From: Oscillospiraceae bacterium
GTDB lineage: Bacteria > Bacillota > Clostridia > Oscillospirales > Oscillospiraceae
NCBI GenBank assembly: GCA_016293265.1
Contig: JAEDEN010000014.1
Coordinates: 1 to 33,204, forward strand
DNA: 33,204 nucleotides
Direction: 5' to 3'
Every line of letters begins with the position of its first letter. Position 1 is the stretch's first letter. Under the pieces are notes generated by a model. It worked only from the letters and a program-made list of their open reading frames with translations. It had not been told where the DNA came from and ran no database searches. Below are positions 8,100 through 15,574 of this stretch, piece after piece. The position numbers and the translations under genes are program-made.

Positions 8100-8297
8100 A
8101 CCCTGCGGGGTTCGTGATAGATCTTTTTTTAACCCACATTTCGTTATACGGGATGCTGGTTCGGTTCGTGGTTCGCAGGCCTCCCGGCTGCTGTTTGCGG
8201 TTGGAAGTTGGAAGCGATAAAGCGCATCGCAGGCGACCCACCTGTCCGTAAAGGTGCAGGTTATAACGAGGTCTACACGGCACCGCGGGGTCTTTTT
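8100..8297 (+). ncRNA. ssrS: 6S RNA
   Basis: A roughly 198-base non-coding stretch folds as one long imperfect rod, as 6S RNA does. The 5' ACCCTGCGGGGTTCGT pairs with the 3' GCACCGCGGGGT to close it, and the 3' strand runs straight into TTTTTT. Further in, CGTTATA (8142-8148) pairs with TATAACG (8262-8268), followed by GATGC with GCATC. The 5' GGGTTCGT and 3' CGGCACC elements match the conserved closing regions of bacterial 6S RNA. 6S RNA binds the housekeeping RNA polymerase holoenzyme, mimicking an open promoter in slow growth. Identification rests on motif memory and pairing, not on a covariance search. Confidence 0.8.
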
Positions 8298-8303
8298 TGT
8301 CCG

Positions 8304-8327
8304 GCGGGGCCTTTGCCCCGCTTTTTT
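8304..8327 (+). terminator. Second terminator behind 6S RNA
   Basis: A 7-bp GCGGGGC/GCCCCGC stem with a 4-base loop is followed by TTTTTT. It directly follows the T-run of the 6S RNA, so it backs up termination there. Confidence 0.8.
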
Positions 8328-8391
8328 CAGACTGTTTTCAGCTTGGAGGAATATATTTTTCCCGTGCCCTGCCCCGGGGCCGATTTTCCAC

Positions 8392-8420
8392 TTGCACAAT
8401 ACGCCCTCATCCGCTATAAT
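8392..8420 (+). promoter_or_regulatory. Strong promoter of the foldase gene
   Basis: TTGCAC (8392-8397), 17-bp spacer, TATAAT (8415-8420), 62 bases before the start codon. Confidence 0.8.
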
Positions 8421-8482
8421 AATTAAGCGTGTAACTGCACAACAGCATTCCCATGCGAAAAATTGAGAGGACTGAAAGAAGA

Positions 8483-10048
8483 ATGAGCGCATCTAAAGAA
8501 AAGCAGATCCGTCAGGAGCAGGCAAACGCCGGCACCACTGACCCCAAGACCGCCCGTGAAGAACGGCAGCGCAAGGAGGAAAAGCGCAGCAACACCCTCT
8601 ATGCCATCATCGGCGCGCTGTTTTTGATCGCATTGGTCATTACCCTTGTCTGGCGTTCCAACATCATCGCCAAAAGCGCCACCGCGCTGACTATTGACGG
8701 TGAGAAGTACACCGCCTCCGAGGTGAACTTCTATTACTGGAACAGCTACAACAACTTCCTCAGCCAGTATTCCTACCTGGTCAGCTACCTGGGCCTGGAT
8801 ACCACCGTGTCTCCCGCCGGCCAGGCCATGAATGAGACCGCCGCCGGTATGCTGGGTGCGGAAGCGGGCACCACCTGGAAGGATTACTTCCTGGATCAGG
8901 CCCAGCAGCAGATGGCCGCCATCCAGAATACCCTGAAAAAGGCCGAGGCGGAGGGCTACACCTTCACCGACAGCGTCCAGGCCCAGTATGAGGACACCCT
9001 GGAATCCATCACCACCTCCGCCAATGCCAGCGGCGCCTCCCTGGGGGATTACCTGAAGAACGCCTACGGCTCTTTGATGACGGAGAAGGTCTTCAAGGCC
9101 CAGCTCCTGCGCACCGCCCAGTACAGCGATTACCTCACCAGCTACCGCAACGGCCTGACCTACACCACCGATGAGATCACCGCCGCCTACGAGGCAGACC
9201 CCAACAGCTACGACTTTGTCTCCTATGAGAGCGTCTCCGTCCTGGGCAGCGCCGAGACCACCACCGACGCCGACGGCAACCCCGTGGAGCCCACCGAGGA
9301 GGAGTCCGCCGCCGCCCTGGAGGCCGCCAAGGCCACCGCCGACCAGATCCTGGCCGACTACAAGGATGGTCAGGACCTGGAGACCCTGGCTTCCAACGCC
9401 GACCGCGCCACCTATTCCTCCAACGAGGAGGCCACCTACCTCACCAGCGACCTGGGCCAGTGGCTGTTTGACAGCAGCCGCCAGGAGGGTGACTCCACCA
9501 TTGTGGAAAGCGGCACCACCTACTATGTGGCCGTGTTCCACCAGCGCTTCCGCAAGGAGGAGCCCACCGTGAGCGTCCGCCACATCCTGGTTGGCCTGGC
9601 CTCCGGCGAGAAGGCCCAGGGCGACGAGGGCTACGAGGAAGAGCAGGCCCAGCTGAAGGCCGACGCCAAGGCCAAGGCCGAGGAGCTGCTGGCCCAGTGG
9701 CAGTCCGGCGACGCCACCGAGGCGGGCTTTGCCGACCTGGCCATGAAGGAAACGGCGGACGGCGGCTCCAAGTACAGCGGCGGCCTCTATCCCAACGTCT
9801 ATAAGGGCCAGATGGTGACCGAGTTCAACGACTGGTGCTTCGATCCCGCCCGCAAGAGCGGCGACACCGGCATCGTGGAGACCACCTACGGCGCTCATGT
9901 GATGTACTTCGTGGGCGAGAGCCTCCCCTACTGGCAGTATGACGTTTCCTCCGATCTCCAGACCGCCGACTTCAACGAGTGGCTGGATGCCATGCCCGCC
10001 GAGAGCACCATCACTCCCAGCAGTTTCGGTATGCAGTTCGTGGGCTGA
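8483..10048 (+). CDS. Membrane-anchored parvulin-type peptidyl-prolyl isomerase (PrsA/SurA-like)
   Basis: This extracytoplasmic folding factor has 521 residues: a highly charged cytoplasmic N terminus (1-36), one transmembrane segment (NTLYAIIGALFLIALVITLV), and a SurA_N-like helical region with a conserved start (ALTIDGEKYTASEVNFYYW). A parvulin domain follows near residues 365-500 (VSVRHILVGLASGEK, FADLAMKETADGG, KYSGGLYPN, FDPARKSGDTGIVETTYGAH). A Glu/Ala/Lys-rich helix is inserted between the first and second parvulin strands. There is no lipobox, so it is anchored by the helix rather than lipidated, unlike B. subtilis PrsA. I prefer ATG 8483 to 8453, because the upstream ten codons lack a ribosome site. 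It is monocistronic between a strong promoter and terminator. Confidence 0.88.
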   Translation: MSASKEKQIRQEQANAGTTDPKTAREERQRKEEKRSNTLYAIIGALFLIALVITLVWRSNIIAKSATALTIDGEKYTASEVNFYYWNSYNNFLSQYSYLVSYLGLDTTVSPAGQAMNETAAGMLGAEAGTTWKDYFLDQAQQQMAAIQNTLKKAEAEGYTFTDSVQAQYEDTLESITTSANASGASLGDYLKNAYGSLMTEKVFKAQLLRTAQYSDYLTSYRNGLTYTTDEITAAYEADPNSYDFVSYESVSVLGSAETTTDADGNPVEPTEEESAAALEAAKATADQILADYKDGQDLETLASNADRATYSSNEEATYLTSDLGQWLFDSSRQEGDSTIVESGTTYYVAVFHQRFRKEEPTVSVRHILVGLASGEKAQGDEGYEEEQAQLKADAKAKAEELLAQWQSGDATEAGFADLAMKETADGGSKYSGGLYPNVYKGQMVTEFNDWCFDPARKSGDTGIVETTYGAHVMYFVGESLPYWQYDVSSDLQTADFNEWLDAMPAESTITPSSFGMQFVG

Positions 10049-10066
10049 TCCAAAGACCAATATCCA

Positions 10067-10098
10067 CGGAGCCGGCCAAAAGCCGGCTCCGCTTTTTT
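10067..10098 (+). terminator. Terminator of the foldase gene
   Basis: A 10-bp perfect stem CGGAGCCGGC/GCCGGCTCCG around CAAAA, followed by C and six T. Confidence 0.9.
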
Positions 10099-10147
10099 CA
10101 TCCGCCCAAGTCGAATCCCCCACTTCCTTCAGAAAGATGTGATTTTC

Positions 10148-10864
10148 ATGCTGACAGGTACCATCATCAACACCTCCACCATCCTGGCCGGCTCCGCCCT
10201 GGGCCTGCTTTTGAAATGGCTGGCTGGAAAATGCACCGTCTCCGGCACCCTGGGGGGACGGCTGCAGGACACCATCATGAAGGGCGTGGCCCTCTGCGTC
10301 CTCTACATCGGCATCAGCGGCGCCCTGAAGGGCTCCAACACCCTGGTGGCCATTTTGTCCATGGCTACCGGCGCCATCATCGGCGAGGCCCTGGACCTGG
10401 ACCGGCGGATGCTGGCCCTGGGAGACTGGGTACAGGGCAAAACCGCCCGCTTCATCAAGGGCGACGCCTCCTCCGTAGCCGAGGGTTTCGTGACGGCAAG
10501 CCTTTTGTTCTGCGTAGGCGCCATGGCCATCGTGGGCGCCCTGGAAAACGGCCTCACCGGCAATTACGACACCCTGAAGGCCAAAGCCGTGCTGGACGGC
10601 ATCAGCTCCATCCTCTTCGCCTCCTCCCTGGGCATCGGGGTGGCCTTCTCCGCCATCGCGGTGTTTTTGTACCAGGGGGCCATTTCCCTGCTGGCCGGTT
10701 TCATCGCCCCCTGGATCGGCGAGGCGGTCCAGGCGGAAATGACCTGCGTGGGCTCGCTTCTCATCGCGGCCATCTCCCTGAATATACTGGGCGTCACCAA
10801 AATCAAGGTGATGAACCTGGTCCCCGCCTGCCTCATGCCCATCTTGCTGTGCAGAATCCTGTAA
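10148..10864 (+). CDS. DUF554 family membrane protein (YdfK-like)
   Basis: The 238-residue product has about six or seven membrane segments. DUF554 features are the start MLTGTIINTSTILAGSALGLL, the GxALCVLYIGISGALKG segment, IGEALDLDRR, FVTASLLFCVGAMAIVGALENG and the end NLVPACLMPILL. The family is probably a transporter or channel; its substrate is unknown. I chose ATG 10148 over GTG 10139 because AGAAAG (10131-10136) is at workable distance only from the ATG. No clear promoter is visible in the 100 bases upstream. Confidence 0.85.
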   Translation: MLTGTIINTSTILAGSALGLLLKWLAGKCTVSGTLGGRLQDTIMKGVALCVLYIGISGALKGSNTLVAILSMATGAIIGEALDLDRRMLALGDWVQGKTARFIKGDASSVAEGFVTASLLFCVGAMAIVGALENGLTGNYDTLKAKAVLDGISSILFASSLGIGVAFSAIAVFLYQGAISLLAGFIAPWIGEAVQAEMTCVGSLLIAAISLNILGVTKIKVMNLVPACLMPILLCRIL

Positions 10865-10886
10865 CCACTCCCCGCCTTTCCGAAAG

Positions 10887-10925
10887 CGGCCGTACCCCCC
10901 AGATGTGGTGTACGGCCGTTTTTTT
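10887..10925 (+). terminator. Terminator of the DUF554 gene
   Basis: A 9-bp stem CGGCCGTAC/GTACGGCCG closing a 14-base loop, followed by seven T. Confidence 0.85.
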
Positions 10926-10937
10926 GCCCCTATACCT

Positions 10938-10954
10938 TGTTACCATTTTGTAAC
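10938..10954 (+). promoter_or_regulatory. WalR-like operator
   Basis: TGTTAC-N5-TGTAAC exactly fits the WalR (YycF) consensus TGTWAH-N5-TGTWAH. It lies about 90 bases upstream of the -35 of the G5/3D-domain gene. WalR controls cell-wall hydrolases and 3D-domain proteins such as YocH in B. subtilis. A related pair, TGTAAC-N3-TGTTAC, reads on the minus strand at about 11093-11108, between promoter and start codon. The rest of 10955-11044 contains a TATAAT at 11019-11024 without a good -35. Confidence 0.5.
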
Positions 10955-11044
10955 TTTTATCATTTTTTCAGGAGGTTTCTCCCATCCAGTTTTCTCCAAA
11001 TCCGTCTAAAGTGGGTGGTATAATCCTGCAAAAGCCGCATAAGC

Positions 11045-11073
11045 TTGACAAAAGTGGGGCTTTCGTGTATACT
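11045..11073 (+). promoter_or_regulatory. Promoter of the G5/3D-domain gene
   Basis: TTGACA (11045-11050), 17-bp spacer, TATACT (11068-11073). The leader is about 90 bases long and ends with AGGAGGT at 11154-11160. Confidence 0.8.
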
Positions 11074-11167
11074 TAATTCAGTTTTTCGATCGGTAACAAA
11101 AGTTACAACTTATTTCAACCCCCTTTGGGAACGCCGACGAGAGACTATTTTTCAGGAGGTATGAAAC

Positions 11168-12187
11168 GTGAAATCACTTTACCTGCGGAAAAATTTGCAT
11201 GAACGCAAGCTGCGCCGGATGGCCGCCGTCTTTGCGGCCGTTTTGTTCTCCAGCGCCGTCGCCACCACCTGGGCTGACGCGCTGTATCTCATCACCGGCG
11301 CCTCGGAGACCGCCATCGTGCTGGAAGACACTTCCCCGGTACCTGACCTTTCCTCCCAGCTCATTAACGTCACCACAGGCGTCCGGGGCTATGAAATCAC
11401 CCTGGCCGCCGGACAGACGGTGAACATCCGCCATAACGGCGCCATCCTCTCCGTCCAGTCCAAAAACGAAACGGTCTCCGCCCTGCTGGACCGGCTCCAC
11501 ATCGTCCCCAGCCCCCTGCAAATGGTGGCGGTGGACCTGGCTGCCCCCAGCGTGACCCTGACCGTCTCCTCCGATATCACCTACTATGACACGGTGGTGG
11601 AGGAGGCCCCCTATTCCACCCGCCGGGTGGCCAACCCCGACATGGCCGCCGGCAGCGAGCGGGTGGTGCAGCAGGGCCAGAAGGGCCTTCGCACCAGCTT
11701 GTATGAGGTGGTCTGGTCCAACGGCGTCCAGCTCTCCCGCCAGTTCGTGGAGGAGCTGAGCTCCACCGCGGTGGAAGAGGTGGTGGAGTACGGCACCGCT
11801 GTCCAGTCCGTCACCCGGGACGATCCCCTGGTCAACGTGGTCACCAATCCCGACGGCAGCGGCACGCTGTACTTCCAGTCCGGCGCGGTGATGCACTTCT
11901 CCTCCGTCAGGTCCATGACCGCCACCGCCTACACCAGCGGTTACGACGGCGTGGGCACCTGCACCGCCACCGGCACCACCGTCCGGATGGGCACCGTGGC
12001 TGTTGACAAGTCCGTCATCCCCCTGGGCACCAAGATGTATATTGTGGCCAACGGAGGGGTGGTCTACGGCACGGCCGTGGCCGAGGACACCGGTATGCGG
12101 GGCAACAAGCTGGACCTCTACTACGAGACCTACAACGAGTGCATCCAGTTCGGCCGCCGCGGCTGCACGGTCTATATCCTGGAGTGA
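11168..12187 (+). CDS. G5 and 3D domain cell-wall protein (YabE/YocH-like)
   Basis: The 339-residue exported protein has a basic N terminus and a hydrophobic signal or anchor (about 18-38), DUF348-like segments (INVTTGVRGYEITLAAGQTV, about 65-115), a G5-like domain (about 130-212: ITYYDTVVEEAPYSTRRV, QGQKGLRTSLYEVVW) and a C-terminal 3D domain (250-338). The three conserved Asp residues are in VAVDKS (280), AEDTG (307) and KLDLY (316). 3D domains act as lytic transglycosylase-type hydrolases in YocH, Sps and resuscitation-promoting factors, so it probably remodels peptidoglycan. GTG 11168 is used because AGGAGGT ends seven bases upstream; the ATG at 11161 is out of frame. A WalR-like box upstream fits cell-wall control. 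Confidence 0.88.
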   Translation: MKSLYLRKNLHERKLRRMAAVFAAVLFSSAVATTWADALYLITGASETAIVLEDTSPVPDLSSQLINVTTGVRGYEITLAAGQTVNIRHNGAILSVQSKNETVSALLDRLHIVPSPLQMVAVDLAAPSVTLTVSSDITYYDTVVEEAPYSTRRVANPDMAAGSERVVQQGQKGLRTSLYEVVWSNGVQLSRQFVEELSSTAVEEVVEYGTAVQSVTRDDPLVNVVTNPDGSGTLYFQSGAVMHFSSVRSMTATAYTSGYDGVGTCTATGTTVRMGTVAVDKSVIPLGTKMYIVANGGVVYGTAVAEDTGMRGNKLDLYYETYNECIQFGRRGCTVYILE

Positions 12188-12210
12188 AATCCTGAACGTT
12201 CATGCAAATA

Positions 12211-12241
12211 GGGCTGCTGTGCAAGGCACAGCAGCCCTTTT
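12211..12241 (+). terminator. Terminator of the 3D-domain gene
   Basis: A 12-bp perfect stem GGGCTGCTGTGC/GCACAGCAGCCC with loop AAG, followed by TTTT. The 140 bases after it (to 12382) contain one copy of the CAGTTTGTTGAAAA repeat and an imperfect GCACGAAA...TTTTCGTGC inverted repeat, and no gene. Confidence 0.85.
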
Positions 12242-12242
12242 C

Positions 12243-12256
12243 CAGTTTGTTGAAAA
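12243..12256 (+). repeat. Short dispersed repeat CAGTTTGTTGAAAA, copy 1
   Basis: The identical 14 bases recur at 15395-15408. Each copy directly follows a gene-end hairpin in the same orientation. Confidence 0.4.
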
Positions 12257-12382
12257 CGTCTTTTCGCCAAGCCCTTCAGAAAAACCTTGATTCTGCACGA
12301 AAGCCGGCCCTGATGGTTTTCGTGCTTTCCTTCCGAAGATCCTGTCCCCTGCGGTTTTTGGACGCCCTCAGGGCTTTGGCCC

Positions 12383-13069
12383 TCAAAGGCGCTCCAGCAG
12401 GGCGGGAAGCTCCCTCAGCTCACGGATCTCGTAATCCGCCGGGATATCGGCCCGGGGAGGCGTTCCCTGGGGGTTGAACCAGCAAGTGCGGATGCCGGCG
12501 TTCCGGCCCCCCCGGATGTCGGAGGTGAGGCTGTCCCCCACCATGATGGCCGTATCGGGATCGAAGCCGGGAATGGCGGCAAAGCACAGCTCAAAGTAGG
12601 CCCGGCTGGGCTTGTCCGCCCCCATTTCCTCGGAAATGAACAGCCCCTTGAAATACTTGCGGATGCCGGCGTCATCCAGACGGGGATGCTGCACCGCGGA
12701 AGCGCCGTTGGAGGCAAGGTACAGGTCATACCTGGGGGCAAGCTCCTCCAGCAGCTCCCGCGCCCCGGGGATGAACCAGTGGCCCTGGGAGAGGTTGTGC
12801 TCATAGGCCTTCCAGATGGCGGCGCTGTCGCAGCTCATGCCCAGCTCCCCGAAGAGCTGGTCGAAGCGGTGGAGCAGCACCTGGCTCCGGGTGATCTTCC
12901 CCTCCTCCAGCAGCTCCCAGTGGCGCTTGTTGATCTCGTGGTAACGCTTCAGGATGGCCTCCGTCACCTCCAGTCCCGCTTCCGTCAGGGTGCGGGTCAG
13001 GGCCCCTGCCTCCGCCCGGCGGAAATCCAGGATGGTGTCGTCCAGGTCCAGAAAAACGGTTTTGACCAT
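12383..13069 (-). CDS. HAD-family noncanonical pyrimidine nucleotidase (YjjG-like)
   Basis: The 228-residue cytoplasmic phosphatase has HAD motif I DLDDTILDF (residues 7-15, nucleophile first Asp), a helical cap, motif II LASNGAS, motif III Lys in GADKPSRAYF and motif IV MVGDSLTSDIRGG. The DLDDTxxDF start and length fit the YjjG/YfnB group, which cleans up non-standard dUMP/dTMP-like nucleotides and other monophosphates. The start is supported by AAAGGAGGAG just upstream. It is monocistronic and divergent from rsmA. No strong terminator follows the stop. Another HAD-IA phosphatase specificity is possible. Confidence 0.85.
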   Translation of the reverse strand: MVKTVFLDLDDTILDFRRAEAGALTRTLTEAGLEVTEAILKRYHEINKRHWELLEEGKITRSQVLLHRFDQLFGELGMSCDSAAIWKAYEHNLSQGHWFIPGARELLEELAPRYDLYLASNGASAVQHPRLDDAGIRKYFKGLFISEEMGADKPSRAYFELCFAAIPGFDPDTAIMVGDSLTSDIRGGRNAGIRTCWFNPQGTPPRADIPADYEIRELRELPALLERL

Positions 13070-13096
13070 AGTCTCCTCCTTTTTGTTCTTGTTCTT

Positions 13097-13124
13097 ATCA
13101 TACCTGATTTTCCGCTCTTTTCAA
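13097..13124 (-). promoter_or_regulatory. Promoter of the HAD gene
   Basis: On the minus strand TTGAAA (13124-13119), 16-bp spacer, TATGAT (13102-13097). Confidence 0.6.
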
Positions 13125-13146
13125 AGCCCTGATTTTCTGGTATAAA
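13118..13146 (+). promoter_or_regulatory. Extended -10 promoter of the rsmA operon
   Basis: TGGTATAAA (13138-13146) is an extended -10 element; the -35 at 13118-13123 is weak (TTTTCA) and overlaps the -35 of the divergent HAD promoter. Confidence 0.5.
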
Positions 13147-13178
13147 TAGATTGACGAATTTCGAAAGGCGGTACTGCC

Positions 13179-14024
13179 ATGAATCTTTGCGACCTCCCCT
13201 CCATCCAGGCCCTGCTGGAGCGGCACGGCTTCCATTTTTCCAGGTCCATGGGGCAGAATTTCCTCATCGACGCCTCCGTCCCCCGGGCCATCGCCGAAGG
13301 CTCCCGGGCGGATGAAAGCTGCGGCGTGCTGGAAATCGGCCCCGGCATCGGCCCGCTGACGGCGGAGCTTGCAAAGCGGGCCGGGAAGGTGGTGTCCGTG
13401 GAGCTGGACAAGACGCTGCTGCCGGTGCTGGAGGAGACCATGGCGGAATTCCCCAATGTGGAGATCCTCTCCGGCGACGTGATGAAGCTGGACCTGGAGG
13501 CCCTCATCGCGGAAAAATTCCAAGGCCTCACCCCCATAGTCTGCGCCAACCTCCCCTACAACATCACCACCCCCGTCATGACGAAGCTGGTGAACACCCC
13601 CTCCCTCCGCTCCATCACGGTGCTGGTGCAAAAGGAGGCCGCCGCCCGGCTGACCCCCGGCTCCAGGGACGTGGGACCCTTCTTCTGGGAGCTGCAGTAC
13701 CGGATGGAGACGGCGTATCTCTTCGACGTGCCGGCGGAGTGCTTCTTCCCCCAGCCCAAGGTCACCTCCGCTGTGATGCGCTGCGTACGCAGGGCATCCC
13801 CCGCCGTGGCGGTGGAGGACGAGGCCTTCTTTTTGAAGGTCCTGCGGGGGGCCTTCCTGCTGCGGCGAAAGACGCTGGTCAACAGCCTCTCCGCCGCCTT
13901 CCCCAAGCTGGACAAGGCCGCCATCCAGGCCGCCATCGAAGGCTGCGGCCTGCCCCCCACCGTCCGTGGGGAGGCGCTGACATTGGCGGATTTTGCCGCC
14001 CTGGCCGCCGCGCTGCATCCATAA
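13179..14024 (+). CDS. rsmA: 16S rRNA dimethyladenosine transferase
   Basis: RsmA (KsgA) dimethylates two adjacent adenines in helix 45 of 16S rRNA during 30S maturation. The 281-residue protein shows the family signature SMGQNFLIDASVPRAIAE, SAM motif I VLEIGPGIGPLTAELA, the acidic VVSVELDKTLLPVL, the DVMKLDL segment and catalytic NLPYNITTPV, followed by a C-terminal helical domain with FFPQPKVTSAVMR. It is first in a three-gene operon, with the next ribosome site (AAAGGAGG) starting in its stop codon region. Loss of this enzyme confers kasugamycin resistance in many bacteria. Confidence 0.96.
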   Translation: MNLCDLPSIQALLERHGFHFSRSMGQNFLIDASVPRAIAEGSRADESCGVLEIGPGIGPLTAELAKRAGKVVSVELDKTLLPVLEETMAEFPNVEILSGDVMKLDLEALIAEKFQGLTPIVCANLPYNITTPVMTKLVNTPSLRSITVLVQKEAAARLTPGSRDVGPFFWELQYRMETAYLFDVPAECFFPQPKVTSAVMRCVRRASPAVAVEDEAFFLKVLRGAFLLRRKTLVNSLSAAFPKLDKAAIQAAIEGCGLPPTVRGEALTLADFAALAAALHP

Positions 14025-14037
14025 AGGAGGAAATCCG

Positions 14038-14388
14038 ATGTTATTTTTATGCTATCCCAAATGCACCACCTGCCAGAAGGCCCGGAAATGGCTGGACGCC
14101 AAGGGCGCAGCCTACGATTACCGGGACATCAAGGCAGAGAACCCCTCCGCCGGGGAGCTGCGCCAATGGCAGCAGGCAAGCGGCCTGCCCCTGAAGAAAT
14201 TTTTCAACACCAGCGGGCTGCAATACAAGGCCCTGGGCCTGAAGGACAAGCTCCCCGCCATGACGGAGGAGGAGCAGCTCGCCCTTCTGGCCTCCGACGG
14301 GATGCTGGTCAAGCGCCCCATCCTGGTGGGGGACGGCTTCGTGAAGGTGGGCTTCAAGGAAGCGGAGTGGGAGGATGCCCTCACATGA
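14038..14388 (+). CDS. Spx/ArsC-family thioredoxin-fold protein
   Basis: The 116-residue protein begins MLFLCYPKCTTCQKARKWL, with a CxxC redox pair (Cys9, Cys12), and ends with KRPILVGDGFVKVGFKEAEW, the cis-Pro and beta-hairpin region of the ArsC/Spx/YffB fold. Annotators usually call this arsenate reductase family. It lacks arsenic-operon neighbours and sits between two RNA-modification genes, so a true arsenate reductase role is doubtful. An Spx/MgsR-like thiol-stress role is possible, but RNA polymerase-contact residues cannot be verified here. AAAGGAGG lies eight bases before the ATG. Its stop overlaps the start of the next gene (ATGA). Confidence 0.8.
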   Translation: MLFLCYPKCTTCQKARKWLDAKGAAYDYRDIKAENPSAGELRQWQQASGLPLKKFFNTSGLQYKALGLKDKLPAMTEEEQLALLASDGMLVKRPILVGDGFVKVGFKEAEWEDALT

Positions 14389-15353
14389 TTGCCCGCTACG
14401 ACCTTGCCCCCCTGGACGGCATCACCAAGACGGTGTTCCGCCGGGTCTGGAACGACCGCTTCGGCGGCGCGGACCGCTATTTCATCCCCTTTTTCTCCCC
14501 CACCTCCGAGCACGTGATGACCGCCCGGGACCTGAAGGAGCTGGACCGCAGCCGCAACGTGGGACTGGACCTTGTGCCCCAGGTGATGACCCGCCGGGCC
14601 GCCGATTTCCTCTGGGCGGCGGAGGTGGTGAAGGACCTGGGCTACACCGAGGTGAACCTGAACCTGGGCTGCCCCTCCGGCACCGTGGCGGGCAAGGGGA
14701 AGGGCTCCGGCTTCCTGGCGCGGCCGGAGGAGCTGGAGCGGTTTTTCGATGAGGTTTTTGCCGGGACTCCCCTGCCCGTTTCCGTCAAAACCCGGCTGGG
14801 CATCACAGACCCGGAGGAATTCCAGCCCATTCTGGAGATCTACAACCGCTATCCCATCGCCTGCCTTACCATCCACCCCCGGGTGCAGAAGGAGTTTTAC
14901 AAGGGGGAGGTCCATCTGGACGCCTTTGCCCGGGCCCTGGCGGAGAGCCGGAACCCGGTGTGCTACAACGGCGAGCTGAAAACCGTGGAGGAGATCCGCG
15001 CCTTTGAGGAGCGCTTCCCCACGGTGGACGCCGTGATGATCGGCCGGGGCGCCATCGGCGACCCCGCCCTGCTACGGAAGGTCCGGGGGGGCAAGGCCGC
15101 CAGCCGTGAGGAGCTGCAGGCCTTCACCCAGGACCTCTACCGGTCCTACCAGGACTTTTACGGCGGCCAGGCGGCCCAGGCCGCCCAGCGGATGAAGGAG
15201 GTGTGGTACTACCTCATCCGCCTCTTCCAGGGAGGCGAGCGCATCGACCGCAGGCTCCGCCGCACCCGGAACCCCAGGGAATATGAGATGCTGGAAGCCG
15301 CCATTTTCGCCGAGCTTCCCCTGCTGGACCACATCCCCGTAAGCTTGGCCTGA
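14385..15353 (+). CDS. tRNA-dihydrouridine synthase
   Basis: This flavoenzyme reduces uridine to dihydrouridine in tRNA. The 322-residue TIM-barrel protein has APLDGITKTVFR at the start, the catalytic-Cys motif EVNLNLGCPSGTVAGKGKGS (Cys of GCP protonates the base), VSVKTRLG, the FMN-phosphate contacts in CLTIHPR and NPVCYNGEL, VMIGRGAIGDP, and a C-terminal helical domain. It is of the short Firmicutes type rather than DusB with NifR3-like length. It starts at ATG 14385 by stop-start overlap with the previous gene. It is last in the operon, with the terminator at 15368. Confidence 0.9.
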   Translation: MIARYDLAPLDGITKTVFRRVWNDRFGGADRYFIPFFSPTSEHVMTARDLKELDRSRNVGLDLVPQVMTRRAADFLWAAEVVKDLGYTEVNLNLGCPSGTVAGKGKGSGFLARPEELERFFDEVFAGTPLPVSVKTRLGITDPEEFQPILEIYNRYPIACLTIHPRVQKEFYKGEVHLDAFARALAESRNPVCYNGELKTVEEIRAFEERFPTVDAVMIGRGAIGDPALLRKVRGGKAASREELQAFTQDLYRSYQDFYGGQAAQAAQRMKEVWYYLIRLFQGGERIDRRLRRTRNPREYEMLEAAIFAELPLLDHIPVSLA

Positions 15354-15367
15354 GCGGAAGATAAAAA

Positions 15368-15393
15368 GATCCCGGAGCATTTGCTCCGGGATC
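15368..15393 (+). terminator. Hairpin at the end of the rsmA operon
   Basis: An 11-bp perfect stem GATCCCGGAGC/GCTCCGGGATC with loop ATTT. The expected T-run is replaced by TCAGTTTGTTG, the start of the short repeat. Confidence 0.7.
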
Positions 15394-15394
15394 T

Positions 15395-15408
15395 CAGTTT
15401 GTTGAAAA
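15395..15408 (+). repeat. Short dispersed repeat CAGTTTGTTGAAAA, copy 2
   Basis: Identical to 12243-12256 and in the same place relative to the preceding hairpin. The following 15410-15540 is GC-rich intergenic DNA in which I see no gene. Confidence 0.4.
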
Positions 15409-15540
15409 AGCCTCCCAGCCTTCTTCTTCGGGGCGGGAAACGGGGCAGGCATCCTTTTCCGCCCGGCGTGAGCGCAGCAGGCGGTCCTTCCCGCGGAAGG
15501 CGGCTCCCTTTTGCGGGCGGCCGGAATGCAGCGCCCCGGA

Positions 15541-15561
15541 AAAGCGGCGCTGCCGCTTTTT
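15541..15561 (-). terminator. Terminator of the malic enzyme gene
   Basis: A 9-bp stem AAAAGCGGC/GCCGCTTTT with loop GCT; on the minus strand it ends in TTTTCC. Confidence 0.65.
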
Positions 15562-15574
15562 CCGCAGTTTCAGA

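Noticed and set aside
11003..11060. MraZ-like GTGGG repeats near the 3D-gene promoter
   Set aside because: Only isolated GTGGG words without the regular 10-bp spacing of MraZ boxes, and no mra genes nearby.
10926..11167. Possible c-di-AMP (ydaO-type) riboswitch before the G5/3D gene
   Set aside because: Such riboswitches often precede wall-hydrolase genes, but the conserved GGUG/GACACC-type core is missing and the leader after the promoter is too short.
14038..14388. Arsenic resistance system
   Set aside because: The ArsC-like protein stands alone between RNA-modification genes, without arsR, arsB/acr3 or arsA.
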